Source: Pseudoxanthomonas dokdonensis
Lineage (GTDB): Bacteria > Pseudomonadota > Gammaproteobacteria > Xanthomonadales > Xanthomonadaceae
Length of the DNA: 64,000 bases
Assembly (NCBI RefSeq): GCF_001431405.1
Contig: NZ_LDJL01000005.1
Location: 124,001-188,000, forward strand
Reading direction: 5' to 3'
The notes under the pieces were generated by a model, which had not been told where the DNA came from, searched no databases, and worked only from the letters and a program-made list of their open reading frames with translations. Made by a program: the position numbers and the translations under genes. This document shows positions 25,719 through 34,519 of the stretch, piece after piece. How positions within the stretch are numbered: position 1 is the stretch's first letter; each line of letters begins with the position of its first letter.

Positions 25719-26964
25719 GGCAGGCTCCCATGGTGTGGTAGTCGGTCTTGCCCGCCGGGCTCTTGTCATCGTCGTACTTCCGGTTGTGCCGGTCGAGGAT
25801 GCGGAACCAGGCGCCGTGGTCGTGGTCGATCATGTGGGTCCAGGCGTACTCCCACAGCCGCTCGTACCACTGCCAGTAGCGGTCGTCGCCGGTCACCGTC
25901 GCCAACCGGGCGGCGCAGGCCATGGTTTCGGCCTGCACCCAGAAGTATTTGTCGTCGTCGCAGATGAAGTGCCGGCCATCGGCCAGCGAGGGTCCGGCGA
26001 TGTCCTTTCTCAGCGACTCGGGCGCGAAGCCATACACCAGCCCACCGCACTCCCCGTCCCACGATGCCTCCACCGAACGGTCGAACAGTTCCCGGGCACG
26101 TGGCACCAGCCACGCCACATCATGGCCGGCATCACCCAGGTGTCGATCCAGGATCAGCAGCAGCTTGGCCCATTCGGTCTGGTGCCCGGGCTGGAATCCC
26201 CAGGGACGGAACAGGTGCCTGGGGTCGTCACGGTGGTAGTCGGTGTCGACCTGCCATTGCGCATCGTAATGCTCCCAGATCAGTCCCTCGGTCTGCCCGG
26301 CCTGGCGGCGTGTCATGTGGTTGGCCAGCAACAGCGCACGTTCCAGGTAGCGCGTGTGGCCGCTGGCCTCGTACGCGGCCAGCATCGCCTCGCACATGTG
26401 CATGTTGGCGTTCTGGCCGCGGTAGTCGCTGAACTGCCAGTCGCGCGTGGCCTCGTCGCGGTAGAGGCCGTATTGCGGATCCCAGTAGCGCGTTTCCAGC
26501 AGGTTCCAGTGCACGTCCATCCACGCGCGGCAGCTTTCAACCCCGGCCTTCAATGCGATGGAGTACGCCAGCAGCACGAAAGCCGCACCGTAACAGTGCT
26601 GGGTGGTGTCTTCGGGTTCGCCGTCGCGCAAGGTCCAGAAATAGCCGCCGCTGACCGGATCAAGATGCCGATCGCGCAGGAACTTCAATCCATGCTGTAC
26701 CGCATCGATGTAGGCGCTAGCCAGCGCCGGGTCGTCGTCGCCGAACTCCAGCGCCGCGGTTGCATAGTTGAAGACGAACCGCGTGCTGCTGACCAGATGG
26801 CGGTGCGACGTGTCATAGATGCGTCCGTCGTCCTTGAAGTAATGGAAGAACCCGCCCTGCGGATCGATGCAGCGCGGATGGTAGAAGGCCATCGTCTGGC
26901 GGATGTGATCGCGAAGGAAGGATTCGCTGCGGAACGCGGCGTGCGGAGGAACGGTGTGACTCAT
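25684..26964 (-). CDS. AGE-family sugar isomerase, probable mannose isomerase
   Basis: A 426-residue (alpha/alpha)6-barrel protein of the N-acylglucosamine 2-epimerase superfamily. Motifs RHLVSSTRFVFNYA, NANMHMCEAMLAAYE, WGFQPGHQTEWAKLLL and KTDYHTMGAC match the D-mannose isomerase/YihS branch, with His residues expected for proton transfer. The predicted reaction is D-mannose to D-fructose in the cytoplasm; there is no signal peptide. Its ATG overlaps the stop of the GH2 gene by four bases and its stop overlaps the GH92 start, so the three genes form one operon. A cytoplasmic fructokinase is encoded at 13971, completing the route to fructose-6-phosphate. Confidence 0.9.
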   Translation of the reverse strand: MSHTVPPHAAFRSESFLRDHIRQTMAFYHPRCIDPQGGFFHYFKDDGRIYDTSHRHLVSSTRFVFNYATAALEFGDDDPALASAYIDAVQHGLKFLRDRHLDPVSGGYFWTLRDGEPEDTTQHCYGAAFVLLAYSIALKAGVESCRAWMDVHWNLLETRYWDPQYGLYRDEATRDWQFSDYRGQNANMHMCEAMLAAYEASGHTRYLERALLLANHMTRRQAGQTEGLIWEHYDAQWQVDTDYHRDDPRHLFRPWGFQPGHQTEWAKLLLILDRHLGDAGHDVAWLVPRARELFDRSVEASWDGECGGLVYGFAPESLRKDIAGPSLADGRHFICDDDKYFWVQAETMACAARLATVTGDDRYWQWYERLWEYAWTHMIDHDHGAWFRILDRHNRKYDDDKSPAGKTDYHTMGACHDVLSVFRAND

Positions 26965-29666
26965 GGGATAGCGGTACTCCGGGAAGATGGCGGCACGGAC
27001 AGGACGTCCGCCAGGGTGGTGATGTGCAGCGCCCGGCGCAGCGCATCCGGGGTGGCGTCGGACGAAATACGCAGCACCCTGCGCTCGCCGGGGAGCAAGG
27101 TCAGCGCATTGTCGGATACTTCGGCATCGAGCTCGCCGAAGTCGATCCAGACCGCACGCGCCAACGCTTCGGCCGAGAGTTCCAGGGTCGCGCCCCGGCG
27201 GTCAGCTCGCAGCTGCGCATGGACGGCGGATGCGGGCCAAGCGATGTTGCGGGCCTCAGTGAAATAGACCAGCTGCCGCGAGACCGGCTCGCCCTCGACG
27301 TGCAGCTCGAACACCGCCACGGTCCGGGCGGGATCGGCGCCCGCCAGCAGATCGGCATCGTCATAGGTAGCCAAGCGGATGGCCGACAGTGGCGCCAACG
27401 CGACTGCATCGCGCTCGTCGCGCAACACCTGCCCGCGCAGATCCATTACCTTCAATCGCCACTCGCCGCGACGCGGCACGGTGCGGTCCGACACCGCGGA
27501 CACCGTCGTGCGCCCGTCCTTGCGCAGCGCCGTCACCGCCACCGGTGCGAAGAAGCGGCGCGCATGGAACTGCAGCGCCTTCCAGCGTCCAAACCAATCG
27601 ATGCCCGACCATGACGCACCTGGCCATACGTCGTTGAGTTGCCAGTACAGCGAGCCCATCGTGTGCGGCCGGCTGGCGCGATGATGGCGCGCGGCCAGTC
27701 CGATGCCTTCGGCCTGCATCACCTGGCTGAGATAGACGAAACCGGCGAAGTCGCGTGGCTCGCCGAATTCCATGCGGACATAGTGCAGGAGCCGTTCATT
27801 GCCTTTGCCGGCGAGGAACTTCTGGTGCGCTTCGACCGTCGGCGAATCGATGCGCTGCTGGTCGCCAGCGATGACCTGATCAATCGTCCTGGGCACGGGC
27901 CAGGCCTGCAGGCCGTACTCGGACATGAAGCGCGGCGTGACATCCAGGTATGCCGAGGGTGGGCGAGCCGGATTGCCCCACACTTCCCAGTAATGCATGT
28001 CGCCACTGGCGGGCGTGTTGGCCGTTTCAGCCATGTCGTCACTGGGCGAACTGGGCCAATAAGCGATGCCGCCCGCCTCTTCGGCCACGACGCGGCGCAG
28101 GTCACGGTCGAACAACTGCACGTAACCGTCCCAGACCCGTGCGGCGAAGGCGGGATCGGCATCGGTCAGCGTCTTGCCATGTCCCCAGTACTTCCAGGCG
28201 ATCTCTTCTTCATTGTTGCCACACCACAGCACGATGCTCGGATGGTTGCGCAGGCGCCGCAGCTGGTCTTGCGCCTCTGCCACCACGTTGGCCCGGAATG
28301 CAGGATCGTAGGCCGGCTGCATGCCGCCGCCGAACATGAAGTCCTGCCACACCAGCAGCCCGAGTTCGTCGGCGATGTCATAGAACGCATCGCTTTCGTA
28401 ATATCCCCCACCCCAGCTGCGCACCATGTTCATGTTGGCGTCCACCGCCGACTGCAGCACGCGCCGCAGCTGCGCAGGCGTCACCCGCGAGGGGAACATG
28501 TCGAAGGGGATCGAATTCGCGCCCTTGGCGAAGATCGGGATGCCATTGACGACGAATGCGAAACCGCGTCCCGCCGCATCCCGATCGCGGCGCAGCTCTA
28601 CGCTGCGCAGGCCGGTACGCACGCTGCGCGAATCGACCACTTCCCCGCCCTGCGCAAGCTCCAGCTCGAACCGGTACAGCGGCTGCGCACCGTAGCCGAC
28701 CGGATACCAGCGCTGCGGGTGGTGGACGCTGAAGGACAGCGGTACCCGGCCGATACCCTGCGGCAGCGACACCCGGGTTTCCTTCGCCAGCGTCCTGTGG
28801 CCGCCGGGTACGGTCTGCCACACACGCACCAGGTAAGCGCTTGGGCTGGCGATGTCCACGGTCGCGATGGCGGTCAGTTCGGCGACATCCTCGGCCACAT
28901 GGTCCTGGCGCAGCTGCAGGTCCTGGACACGGGCGACGTCCCAGCTGGTCAGTCGCACCGGCCGCCAGATGCCGGCGGTGACGTAGCGCGGACCCCAGTC
29001 CCAGCCATAGTGGTAGCCGGGCTTGCGGACGAAGTTCGCCGTCATGGCGTCTTTCGGCTCGTCGCCGTAGGGCGAGGGGTAGTTGCCGGCGATCCGGTGC
29101 GGCATGGCCTGCACGCCCGGCAGCAGGCGCCGGATGGGCGAATGCAGGACCACGCGCAGCTCGTTGCCGCCTTCGCGCAGTCGCCCTTGCACGGGGATGC
29201 GCCAGGTACGGAAGGCATTGTCCGCGTCCAGCACTTTCTCGTCGTTGAGGAATACCTCGGCAATCGTGTCGAGCCCGTCGAATGCCAGCTCGCTGCGCGC
29301 GGCCTCGCGCATGCCGGCGCTTACTTCGAAAGTGGTGCGGTATTCCCAGTCGGCCAGGCCGATCCATTGCAATCCCGCTTCTGGCGCACCGACATACGGG
29401 TCAGGAATCAGGCCATGGGCCAACAGGTCGGTGTGCACCGTGCCGGGCATCAAAGCCTTCCGCCATGCAGACCCGACCCCGGCCGGATCCTGGTCCCCTG
29501 CCCGCACCGGCAGCTGGCGGAATTCCCAGCCCTGATCCAATTGTCGTTGCTCCACCGCCTGCGCACCGGACAGCACGGCGCACAGCGCGATGAAGCACAA
29601 GGCACGCAGCACGATCAGGCGGTGCGTTGCCTGGACTGGCGTGGCGGCAATGAAGCAGGTGGGCAT
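26961..29666 (-). CDS. GH2 beta-mannosidase, exported
   Basis: A protein of about 901 residues with the GH2 layout: sugar-binding jelly roll (GLDTIAEVFLNDEKVLDADN, the mannosidase-type YHYGWDWGPR), immunoglobulin-like domain, then a TIM barrel with acid/base E486 in WCGNNEEEIAW and nucleophile E583 in FMSEYGLQAWP. YHYGWDWGPR and the sequence as a whole fit beta-mannosidases, which cut the Man-beta-1,4-GlcNAc of N-glycan cores. Start ATG 29666 is chosen since it opens a signal peptide (HRLIVLRALCFIALCAVLSGAQA) and lies downstream of the operator at 29745; ATG 29768 would place the operator inside the gene. Confidence 0.9.
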   Translation of the reverse strand: MPTCFIAATPVQATHRLIVLRALCFIALCAVLSGAQAVEQRQLDQGWEFRQLPVRAGDQDPAGVGSAWRKALMPGTVHTDLLAHGLIPDPYVGAPEAGLQWIGLADWEYRTTFEVSAGMREAARSELAFDGLDTIAEVFLNDEKVLDADNAFRTWRIPVQGRLREGGNELRVVLHSPIRRLLPGVQAMPHRIAGNYPSPYGDEPKDAMTANFVRKPGYHYGWDWGPRYVTAGIWRPVRLTSWDVARVQDLQLRQDHVAEDVAELTAIATVDIASPSAYLVRVWQTVPGGHRTLAKETRVSLPQGIGRVPLSFSVHHPQRWYPVGYGAQPLYRFELELAQGGEVVDSRSVRTGLRSVELRRDRDAAGRGFAFVVNGIPIFAKGANSIPFDMFPSRVTPAQLRRVLQSAVDANMNMVRSWGGGYYESDAFYDIADELGLLVWQDFMFGGGMQPAYDPAFRANVVAEAQDQLRRLRNHPSIVLWCGNNEEEIAWKYWGHGKTLTDADPAFAARVWDGYVQLFDRDLRRVVAEEAGGIAYWPSSPSDDMAETANTPASGDMHYWEVWGNPARPPSAYLDVTPRFMSEYGLQAWPVPRTIDQVIAGDQQRIDSPTVEAHQKFLAGKGNERLLHYVRMEFGEPRDFAGFVYLSQVMQAEGIGLAARHHRASRPHTMGSLYWQLNDVWPGASWSGIDWFGRWKALQFHARRFFAPVAVTALRKDGRTTVSAVSDRTVPRRGEWRLKVMDLRGQVLRDERDAVALAPLSAIRLATYDDADLLAGADPARTVAVFELHVEGEPVSRQLVYFTEARNIAWPASAVHAQLRADRRGATLELSAEALARAVWIDFGELDAEVSDNALTLLPGERRVLRISSDATPDALRRALHITTLADVLSVPPSSRSTAIP

Positions 29667-29744
29667 GCAGGTTCCAGTGGCGGGGGCCGACAAGCGCGGG
29701 GATCGCTCCTTCCATGCCCCGCTCCGGACCGGTGCGGCAGCATA

Positions 29745-29760
29745 ATTGGATCGATCCAAT
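29745..29760. promoter_or_regulatory. LacI-type operator of the GH2-isomerase-GH92 operon
   Basis: ATTGGATCGATCCAAT is a perfect 16-bp palindrome with central CG, 79 bases before the GH2 start. It is the best-formed member of the set that also includes 16297, 22127 and 22228. Confidence 0.7.
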
Positions 29761-29873
29761 AAAGTCATGTTTATCACGCCCATCCCTCGCTTGCATGCTG
29801 CTGCGCAGCAGCCGCCACGCCGAATCAGCAAGGCCGTTGCAGGCATCCTTTGGTCACGTCGGGTGGCGCGGCG

Positions 29874-30623
29874 CTAGCCTGCATCCAGCGCGTCCAGCGC
29901 ATCGCGCAGCACACGCACCCGGACTGCATCGGTCTCGCTCCAGCTGGTGGACAGGCCGGGCAGCACCACCGATGGCGCGCGCATCGCCGACGTGCGCCGT
30001 ACTTTCGCCGACGCATGGAATTCGCGTGCCCGGGTGAGCGAGGCCACCCGCGCGATGTTGCCCTCGTCGAGGCCGCCACCCGGCATGACCTGCAGACGAC
30101 CCTGCACCTGCTCCACGCAGGCCGCGATCAGCGCGCTTCCTTGCTCGGCGCTGGCGCGCCCGCCGGAGGTCAACAGTCGCGAGAATCCCAGCGCGGCGAT
30201 CCGCTCAAGCGCCGCCGCCGGGTTGCTGACCACGTCGAACGCCCGGTGGAACGTCACCGGCAGCAATCCCGCCGCTGCCAGCAGCTGTCGGCACAGCGGC
30301 TCGTCGATGTCGCCGTCGGCATCCAGTGCCCCGGCCACGATGCCGTCGCAGCCGATGCGCACGCAGGTTTCAATGTCACGCAGCATGACTTCGGCCTCGT
30401 GCGCGTCGTAGACGAAATCCCCCGGGCGGGGGCGGATCAGCACGAACAAGGGGATGCGCAGGCGCTCACGGGCAAGCGCCAGCGTTCCATACGAGGGCGT
30501 GGTGCCGCCGATCTCAAGCGCCTCGCACAACTCCACGCGGTCGGCGCCTCCCTGTTGTGCTGCCAGCGCCGACACCAGCGACCCGGCCGCGATCTCGAGC
30601 ACCCGAGCTGTGGGTCGACTCAT
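29874..30623 (-). CDS. cutC: CutC-family TIM-barrel protein
   Basis: A 249-residue CutC-family protein. Family motifs are LEIAAGSLVSALAAQQGGADRVELC (residues about 9-33), IGGTTPSYGTL, the metal-region FVLIRPRPGDFVY, VTFHRAFDV and LTSGGRAS. CutC was named for copper homeostasis in Escherichia coli, but its reaction is not established. Here it overlaps the glycosylasparaginase stop by four bases (ATGA) and sits inside a glycan-degradation locus, which argues for a role in sugar or glycan metabolism. Start ATG 30623 is set by that overlap. Confidence 0.92.
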   Translation of the reverse strand: MSRPTARVLEIAAGSLVSALAAQQGGADRVELCEALEIGGTTPSYGTLALARERLRIPLFVLIRPRPGDFVYDAHEAEVMLRDIETCVRIGCDGIVAGALDADGDIDEPLCRQLLAAAGLLPVTFHRAFDVVSNPAAALERIAALGFSRLLTSGGRASAEQGSALIAACVEQVQGRLQVMPGGGLDEGNIARVASLTRAREFHASAKVRRTSAMRAPSVVLPGLSTSWSETDAVRVRVLRDALDALDAG

Positions 30624-31636
30624 GTCGCCGCCCCGTCGTACACGGCATCGGACGCGTGCAGCGCGTCCTGCCTGCCAGCATCGCAGACGGCATAGACGAA
30701 GCCCGGATGCAGGGCGAAGGCGCCGACTTCGCCATCCCGGCTCATGGCCAGGAAGCACACCTGCAGCGATTTGCTGGCCTCGGGTCGCTTGCGGACGACA
30801 CGCGCGATGGCCGCGCGGCAGGCCTGCATCGGCGTCATTCCCTGCCGCATCAATTCCACGACCAGGAAACTCGCCGCATTGCGGATCATTTCCTCACCCA
30901 CGCCCGACGCGGTCGCCGCCCCGACCTCGTTGTCGACGTACAGGCCCGCCCCGATCAGGGGACTGTCGCCGACGCGACCGTGCATCTTCCACGCCATGCC
31001 GCTGGTGGTGCAGGCCCCGGCCAGCCGCCCGTTGCCGTCGATCGCCAGCATTCCCAGCGTGTCGTGGTTTTCCTTGTTGCCCGGTTTCAGGTTGCGCTCG
31101 ACATTGATCCGCGGCTGGTACTCCGCCCGTTCGCGCCATTCCTGCCACGCCTGCTCCGCTTCCGGGGTCAGCAGGCGCTGTTTGTGGAAACCCTGGGCCA
31201 TTGCGAACTGCTGCGCCCCCTCGCCCACCAGCATCACGTGCGGCGTGTCTTCCATCACGCGGCGCGCAACGCTGACCGGATGGTCGATATCCTCGAGCGC
31301 GGCCACGGCACCACAACGGCCGTCTCCATCCATGATGCTCGCATCCAGCGTCAGTACGCCGTCCCGGTCGGGATTGCCGCAACGTCCAACGGTGGGATTG
31401 CACAGCTCGCTTTCCGCCCATCGCGCGCCCTGCTCGACCGCGTCCAATGCGCTCCCTCCCGCGGACAGTTTCCGCCATGCCGCCTGGTTGGCGCCAACAC
31501 CGAAGTCCCAGGTGGATACCACACGCCCGCCGCTGGCGACAGCGCTCTGTGCAGGCCCGGCCATGACGCCACGGGCCAGTGACGCCGCAGCGGCGGTCAG
31601 CGCCATATCGCCCAGGAACTTTCTTCTGCCTTTCAT
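30620..31636 (-). CDS. N4-(beta-N-acetylglucosaminyl)-L-asparaginase (glycosylasparaginase), Tat-exported
   Basis: A 338-residue N-terminal-nucleophile amidohydrolase that splits the GlcNAc-Asn bond of N-linked glycopeptides. Autoprocessing occurs before Thr193 in the motif NHDTLGMLA. The later GRVGDSPLIGAGLYVDNE and the CTTSGMAWK segment are substrate-site motifs of the family. The N-terminus MKGRRKFLGDMALTAAAA is a twin-arginine signal, so the enzyme is folded before export to the periplasm. Start ATG 31636 has GAGGAGC upstream. It is the step that marks this locus as acting on N-glycoproteins rather than free mannans. Confidence 0.95.
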   Translation of the reverse strand: MKGRRKFLGDMALTAAAASLARGVMAGPAQSAVASGGRVVSTWDFGVGANQAAWRKLSAGGSALDAVEQGARWAESELCNPTVGRCGNPDRDGVLTLDASIMDGDGRCGAVAALEDIDHPVSVARRVMEDTPHVMLVGEGAQQFAMAQGFHKQRLLTPEAEQAWQEWRERAEYQPRINVERNLKPGNKENHDTLGMLAIDGNGRLAGACTTSGMAWKMHGRVGDSPLIGAGLYVDNEVGAATASGVGEEMIRNAASFLVVELMRQGMTPMQACRAAIARVVRKRPEASKSLQVCFLAMSRDGEVGAFALHPGFVYAVCDAGRQDALHASDAVYDGAAT

Positions 31637-31918
31637 GCGTGCTCCTCGATGGTTCAAACGGGACAGGAATCCCCGGTCCCGTCAGCGGATGCGGCATCGG
31701 CCAGACCACGTTGCCCATGCTCGATGCGCCAGACGGGTGCGCCCGTGGCGGTTCGAATCTTACGCAATAGCGTTACCGGAATGGCCTCTTGCCTACAGCA
31801 AGGGGCTGGCGTGCATGGTGCGACGACAGTATCCGCCACGTCAGCGCTCGCCGCGCGCCATGTCACATATGGCACGGCACACTGTATAAATGCAGCTGTC
31901 GACCCTCTGGAGCCGTGC

Positions 31919-32662
31919 ATGCTGCCGCCTCGCCCGCAGAATCGTAGCGACTTTCCCTTCTACGCAGGCATGCCAGTTTCATTGTCCGGGCGGCAATGGC
32001 TGGTGGTGCTGGCAGGCGTGGTGCTCGCCTTCTATCTGCTGACGGCGCCGTGGACGCATCCATTATCGCCCTGGGGAAGGTGGCTGCCGGCACTGCTGTT
32101 CTGTACGGTGCCGCTGGTGGCGCTGTCGTTGGTCGCCGGCCGTCACTGGACCGCCCCGTTCCATCGCCTGACCGGTCGCGACGCACTGCTGATGTTCGGC
32201 ATCGCCGTGTTGAACATGGTGGTCACGCTGCCGCTGGGCGCGCTGGTAAACGGCCTGCACCACGGCTCGGTCAATCCGTTGTTCCAGTCCATGGGACAAG
32301 CGGACGCGACGACGCGGTGGATGACGTTCGCGGCGATGGTGCCGCAACTGCTGGGCGAGGAATTGCTGACCATCCTTCCCTTCCTCGCCCTGCTCTGGTG
32401 CCTGGCCACACGCCTGAAGCTGCAGCGGCGTACTAGCGTGGTGCTGGCCTGGATACTGTCGGCCATCCCGTTTGCGCTGGTGCACCTGCCGACTTACCAA
32501 TGGGATCTGATGCAGTGCCTGCTGACCATCGGCAGCGCCCGCCTGGTGCTCAGCCTGGCCTACATCTTCTCGCGCAACCTGTGGGTATCCACCGGCGCTC
32601 ACGTGATAAACGACTGGACCTTGTTCGGTGCGGGGCTGTGGATGGCTTCCCTCGCCGATTGA
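31919..32662 (+). CDS. CPBP-family intramembrane protease (CAAX-type)
   Basis: A 247-residue membrane protein with about six helices. The CPBP/Abi motifs are recognisable: GEELLTILPFLAL (motif 1, with the Glu pair but no following Arg), FALVHLPTYQ (motif 2 His) and STGAHVINDW (motif 3 His and Asn). By family it is a putative intramembrane metalloprotease; the absence of the motif 1 Arg makes activity less sure. ATG 31919 has TGGAG upstream, and a TATAAA-like -10 lies near 31884. It is a single gene, convergent with the next one with five bases between stops. Confidence 0.75.
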   Translation: MLPPRPQNRSDFPFYAGMPVSLSGRQWLVVLAGVVLAFYLLTAPWTHPLSPWGRWLPALLFCTVPLVALSLVAGRHWTAPFHRLTGRDALLMFGIAVLNMVVTLPLGALVNGLHHGSVNPLFQSMGQADATTRWMTFAAMVPQLLGEELLTILPFLALLWCLATRLKLQRRTSVVLAWILSAIPFALVHLPTYQWDLMQCLLTIGSARLVLSLAYIFSRNLWVSTGAHVINDWTLFGAGLWMASLAD

Positions 32663-32667
32663 CGGCT

Positions 32668-33884
32668 TCAGTCAAGCCGATACGCAACGCGTGACCGGGA
32701 CAACTCCTGACCCGCGATACTTTCACGTGCGGCAATACGTTCGACCAGGCGGTTGATTGCAGCCTCCATCGCATGTGCTGTTCTGTCACCACTTTGGTTG
32801 GTGATGACGAAAATGCCCAGATCGTATTTCGGAATGATGTAGACGTAGCACTGCGAGCGAGGAACACCGCCATGATGCGCGAGTAAGTACCCTTCACCGG
32901 GTCGCCGGTGACGATATTCCAGAAGTAGCCGATGCTGAACTCTGAATCGAATCTTGCAAGCGGACGATGCGATTCCTTCACCGCTGATTCATCGGCCAGC
33001 TGGAATTCAAGATATTTCACTAATTCCGGGACAGTTGCCTTCACGTTCCCCGATGCGCCCCATGGCAGCTGCGGCATCGGCGTGGTCGGTACCGGGTTGT
33101 CGCTGTGATAGCCGAGCGCAAGTTGCGGTGTCTCGGCCTCACTTAGTTTGATTTTGACTCCCGTCATCCCCGCAGACTTATCGAAAAATCCGCGTAGTAG
33201 CGACTCATAGTCGCTCTTGTAGACCGTCTCCAGGATATGCGCTGCCAGCTCGGTACCCGTGCTTGAGTAAGCGTAGTCCTTTCCGGGTGCCTGGTGAATC
33301 TCGACAGCGTGCAAATCACTGAAGAAATCCGCTTTGCTGTAGCGTGCGTAGATAGCGTTGAGTTCGCGTGGCGTGCGTTGATCGGTGAAGTCCGCAAGTA
33401 CCGTGTTCGCCCGTTCCGGCAACATGTTCGGCAGTCCGCTGGTGTGCGACAGAAGGTGGCGGATGCGAACCGGCTCGCCCTCGTACTGCAGGTTCGGATA
33501 GTCGCCCTGCAGATACATTCGCACATCATCGTCCAAAGCAAGCCTGCGCTGCAGGACGGCATCGGCCATCAGGGTTCCTGCCATGGTCTTGCTCAGCGAA
33601 CCGATTTCATAGAGGGTCGCATCGGTCGGCGGACCTGGCCTGTCTGTCACCATGTCGCCGCGATGGCGGATGAACTTCTGGCCCCGGTATACCACTGCGA
33701 TCGAGGTCGAGTGCAGCAACGGCTGCTCCAGAAGCGTTGCTGCCACCTCTTCGATGTCAGCTCCCAGATCCCTGCCAGGTACATTCGCCTCCTCAACCGT
33801 GCAGCCCGCGGTCAACAGCGCGACAGACCATACCCAGTAGTTGAACCACCGCATGTGTAGAACCATCGCCGAAATCGCTTGCAT
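32668..33884 (-). pseudogene. Serine beta-lactamase-family lipoprotein, frameshifted
   Basis: The 5' part encodes a class C/PBP4-like serine hydrolase: lipoprotein signal (VALLTAGCTVEE), active-site S-x-x-K in EIGSLSKTMAG, and Y-x-N-type YSSTG. At about 32897-32902 the frame breaks. The family C-terminus continues in the neighbouring frame as GEGYLLAHHGGVPRSQCYV, including the HHGG motif, and then IIPKYDLGIFVITNQSG, ending at 32668. The unshifted frame instead runs on as a low-complexity tail to 32550. A single-base deletion (or sequencing error) in the CCGGG stretch explains it. The original protein would have been about 405 residues, acting in the periplasm on peptides or beta-lactams. Confidence 0.8.
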
Positions 33885-34063
33885 GCGTCAGTGCTGAGAG
33901 GGCCATGAAAAGGACGCCAAAGATAACCTATCGACATGCACTGCGCCTGCCTTTCCCGCAGCGGCCCATGCAGCTGCCAAGCAGACGCTGCATGGCGGTC
34001 TACCCCGGGTTGGAAGCTGCGCTAGCGGCAGCCGATCAAAATCCCTGATCACCATCACCGTCC

Positions 34064-34483
34064 CTATCCACCACGGCACCGCTGCCAGCCCCCGTTCGGC
34101 GAGCTGACCTGCTCCCAGCCGTTGGCCAGTTTGCGCATGGCCTGTCCGCCAATGCATGCCAGGCCTGTGCGGATGGCGGCGGCGGAGCCCATGGCGGGCA
34201 GGTCGATGACGTCGCTGGATGGACCCGGACGGCCTTGTCGCCGGGCTTCGTCCTGCAAAGTCCGGCTTTCGGTGTTTTCGCAGAAAGGCTGCATGCCGGG
34301 ATGCGGGTGCAGTCGATACTGTTCGCAGTTGAATGGCGTGGTGTCCTTGGCCATCGCGTTGTACGGCTGCAGCGGGCGCTGGGGTGGTGCCTTGTATTTT
34401 TGCGGGGGGCGATAGCTGTGCACGGTTTGTGCGGACGCCACCGCCATCTGGGTCAACAGGATCAGCAACAGCCATCTACGCAT
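34064..34483 (-). CDS. Hypothetical secreted protein
   Basis: A 139-residue protein with a clear signal peptide (MRRWLLLILLTQMAVASAQ) and a good GGGGGA ribosome site. The mature part is Pro- and Tyr-rich at first (RPPQKYKAPPQRPLQPYNAM) and has three Cys (CEQYRLHPHPGMQPFC, then C in AIRTGLACIGG) plus one near the end (WQRCRGG), so two disulphides are possible. I do not recognise the family. It probably forms its own unit; 180 bases without a gene separate it from the beta-lactamase-like gene. Confidence 0.65.
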   Translation of the reverse strand: MRRWLLLILLTQMAVASAQTVHSYRPPQKYKAPPQRPLQPYNAMAKDTTPFNCEQYRLHPHPGMQPFCENTESRTLQDEARRQGRPGPSSDVIDLPAMGSAAAIRTGLACIGGQAMRKLANGWEQVSSPNGGWQRCRGG

Positions 34484-34519
34484 GAATCCCCCTGTGTATG
34501 GTGCCCTGGCGGGTCGACG

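Noticed and set aside
29667-29846. Longer N-terminus for the beta-mannosidase (ATG 29768 or GTG/ATG further up)
   Set aside because: It would put the perfect LacI-type palindrome within the coding region and bury the signal peptide. ATG 29666 fits both better.
31760-31775. Imperfect inverted repeat TTACGC-aata-GCGTTA before the glycosylasparaginase
   Set aside because: It has a mismatched arm, does not resemble the ATCGATC sites, and has no second copy, so no regulator can be argued.
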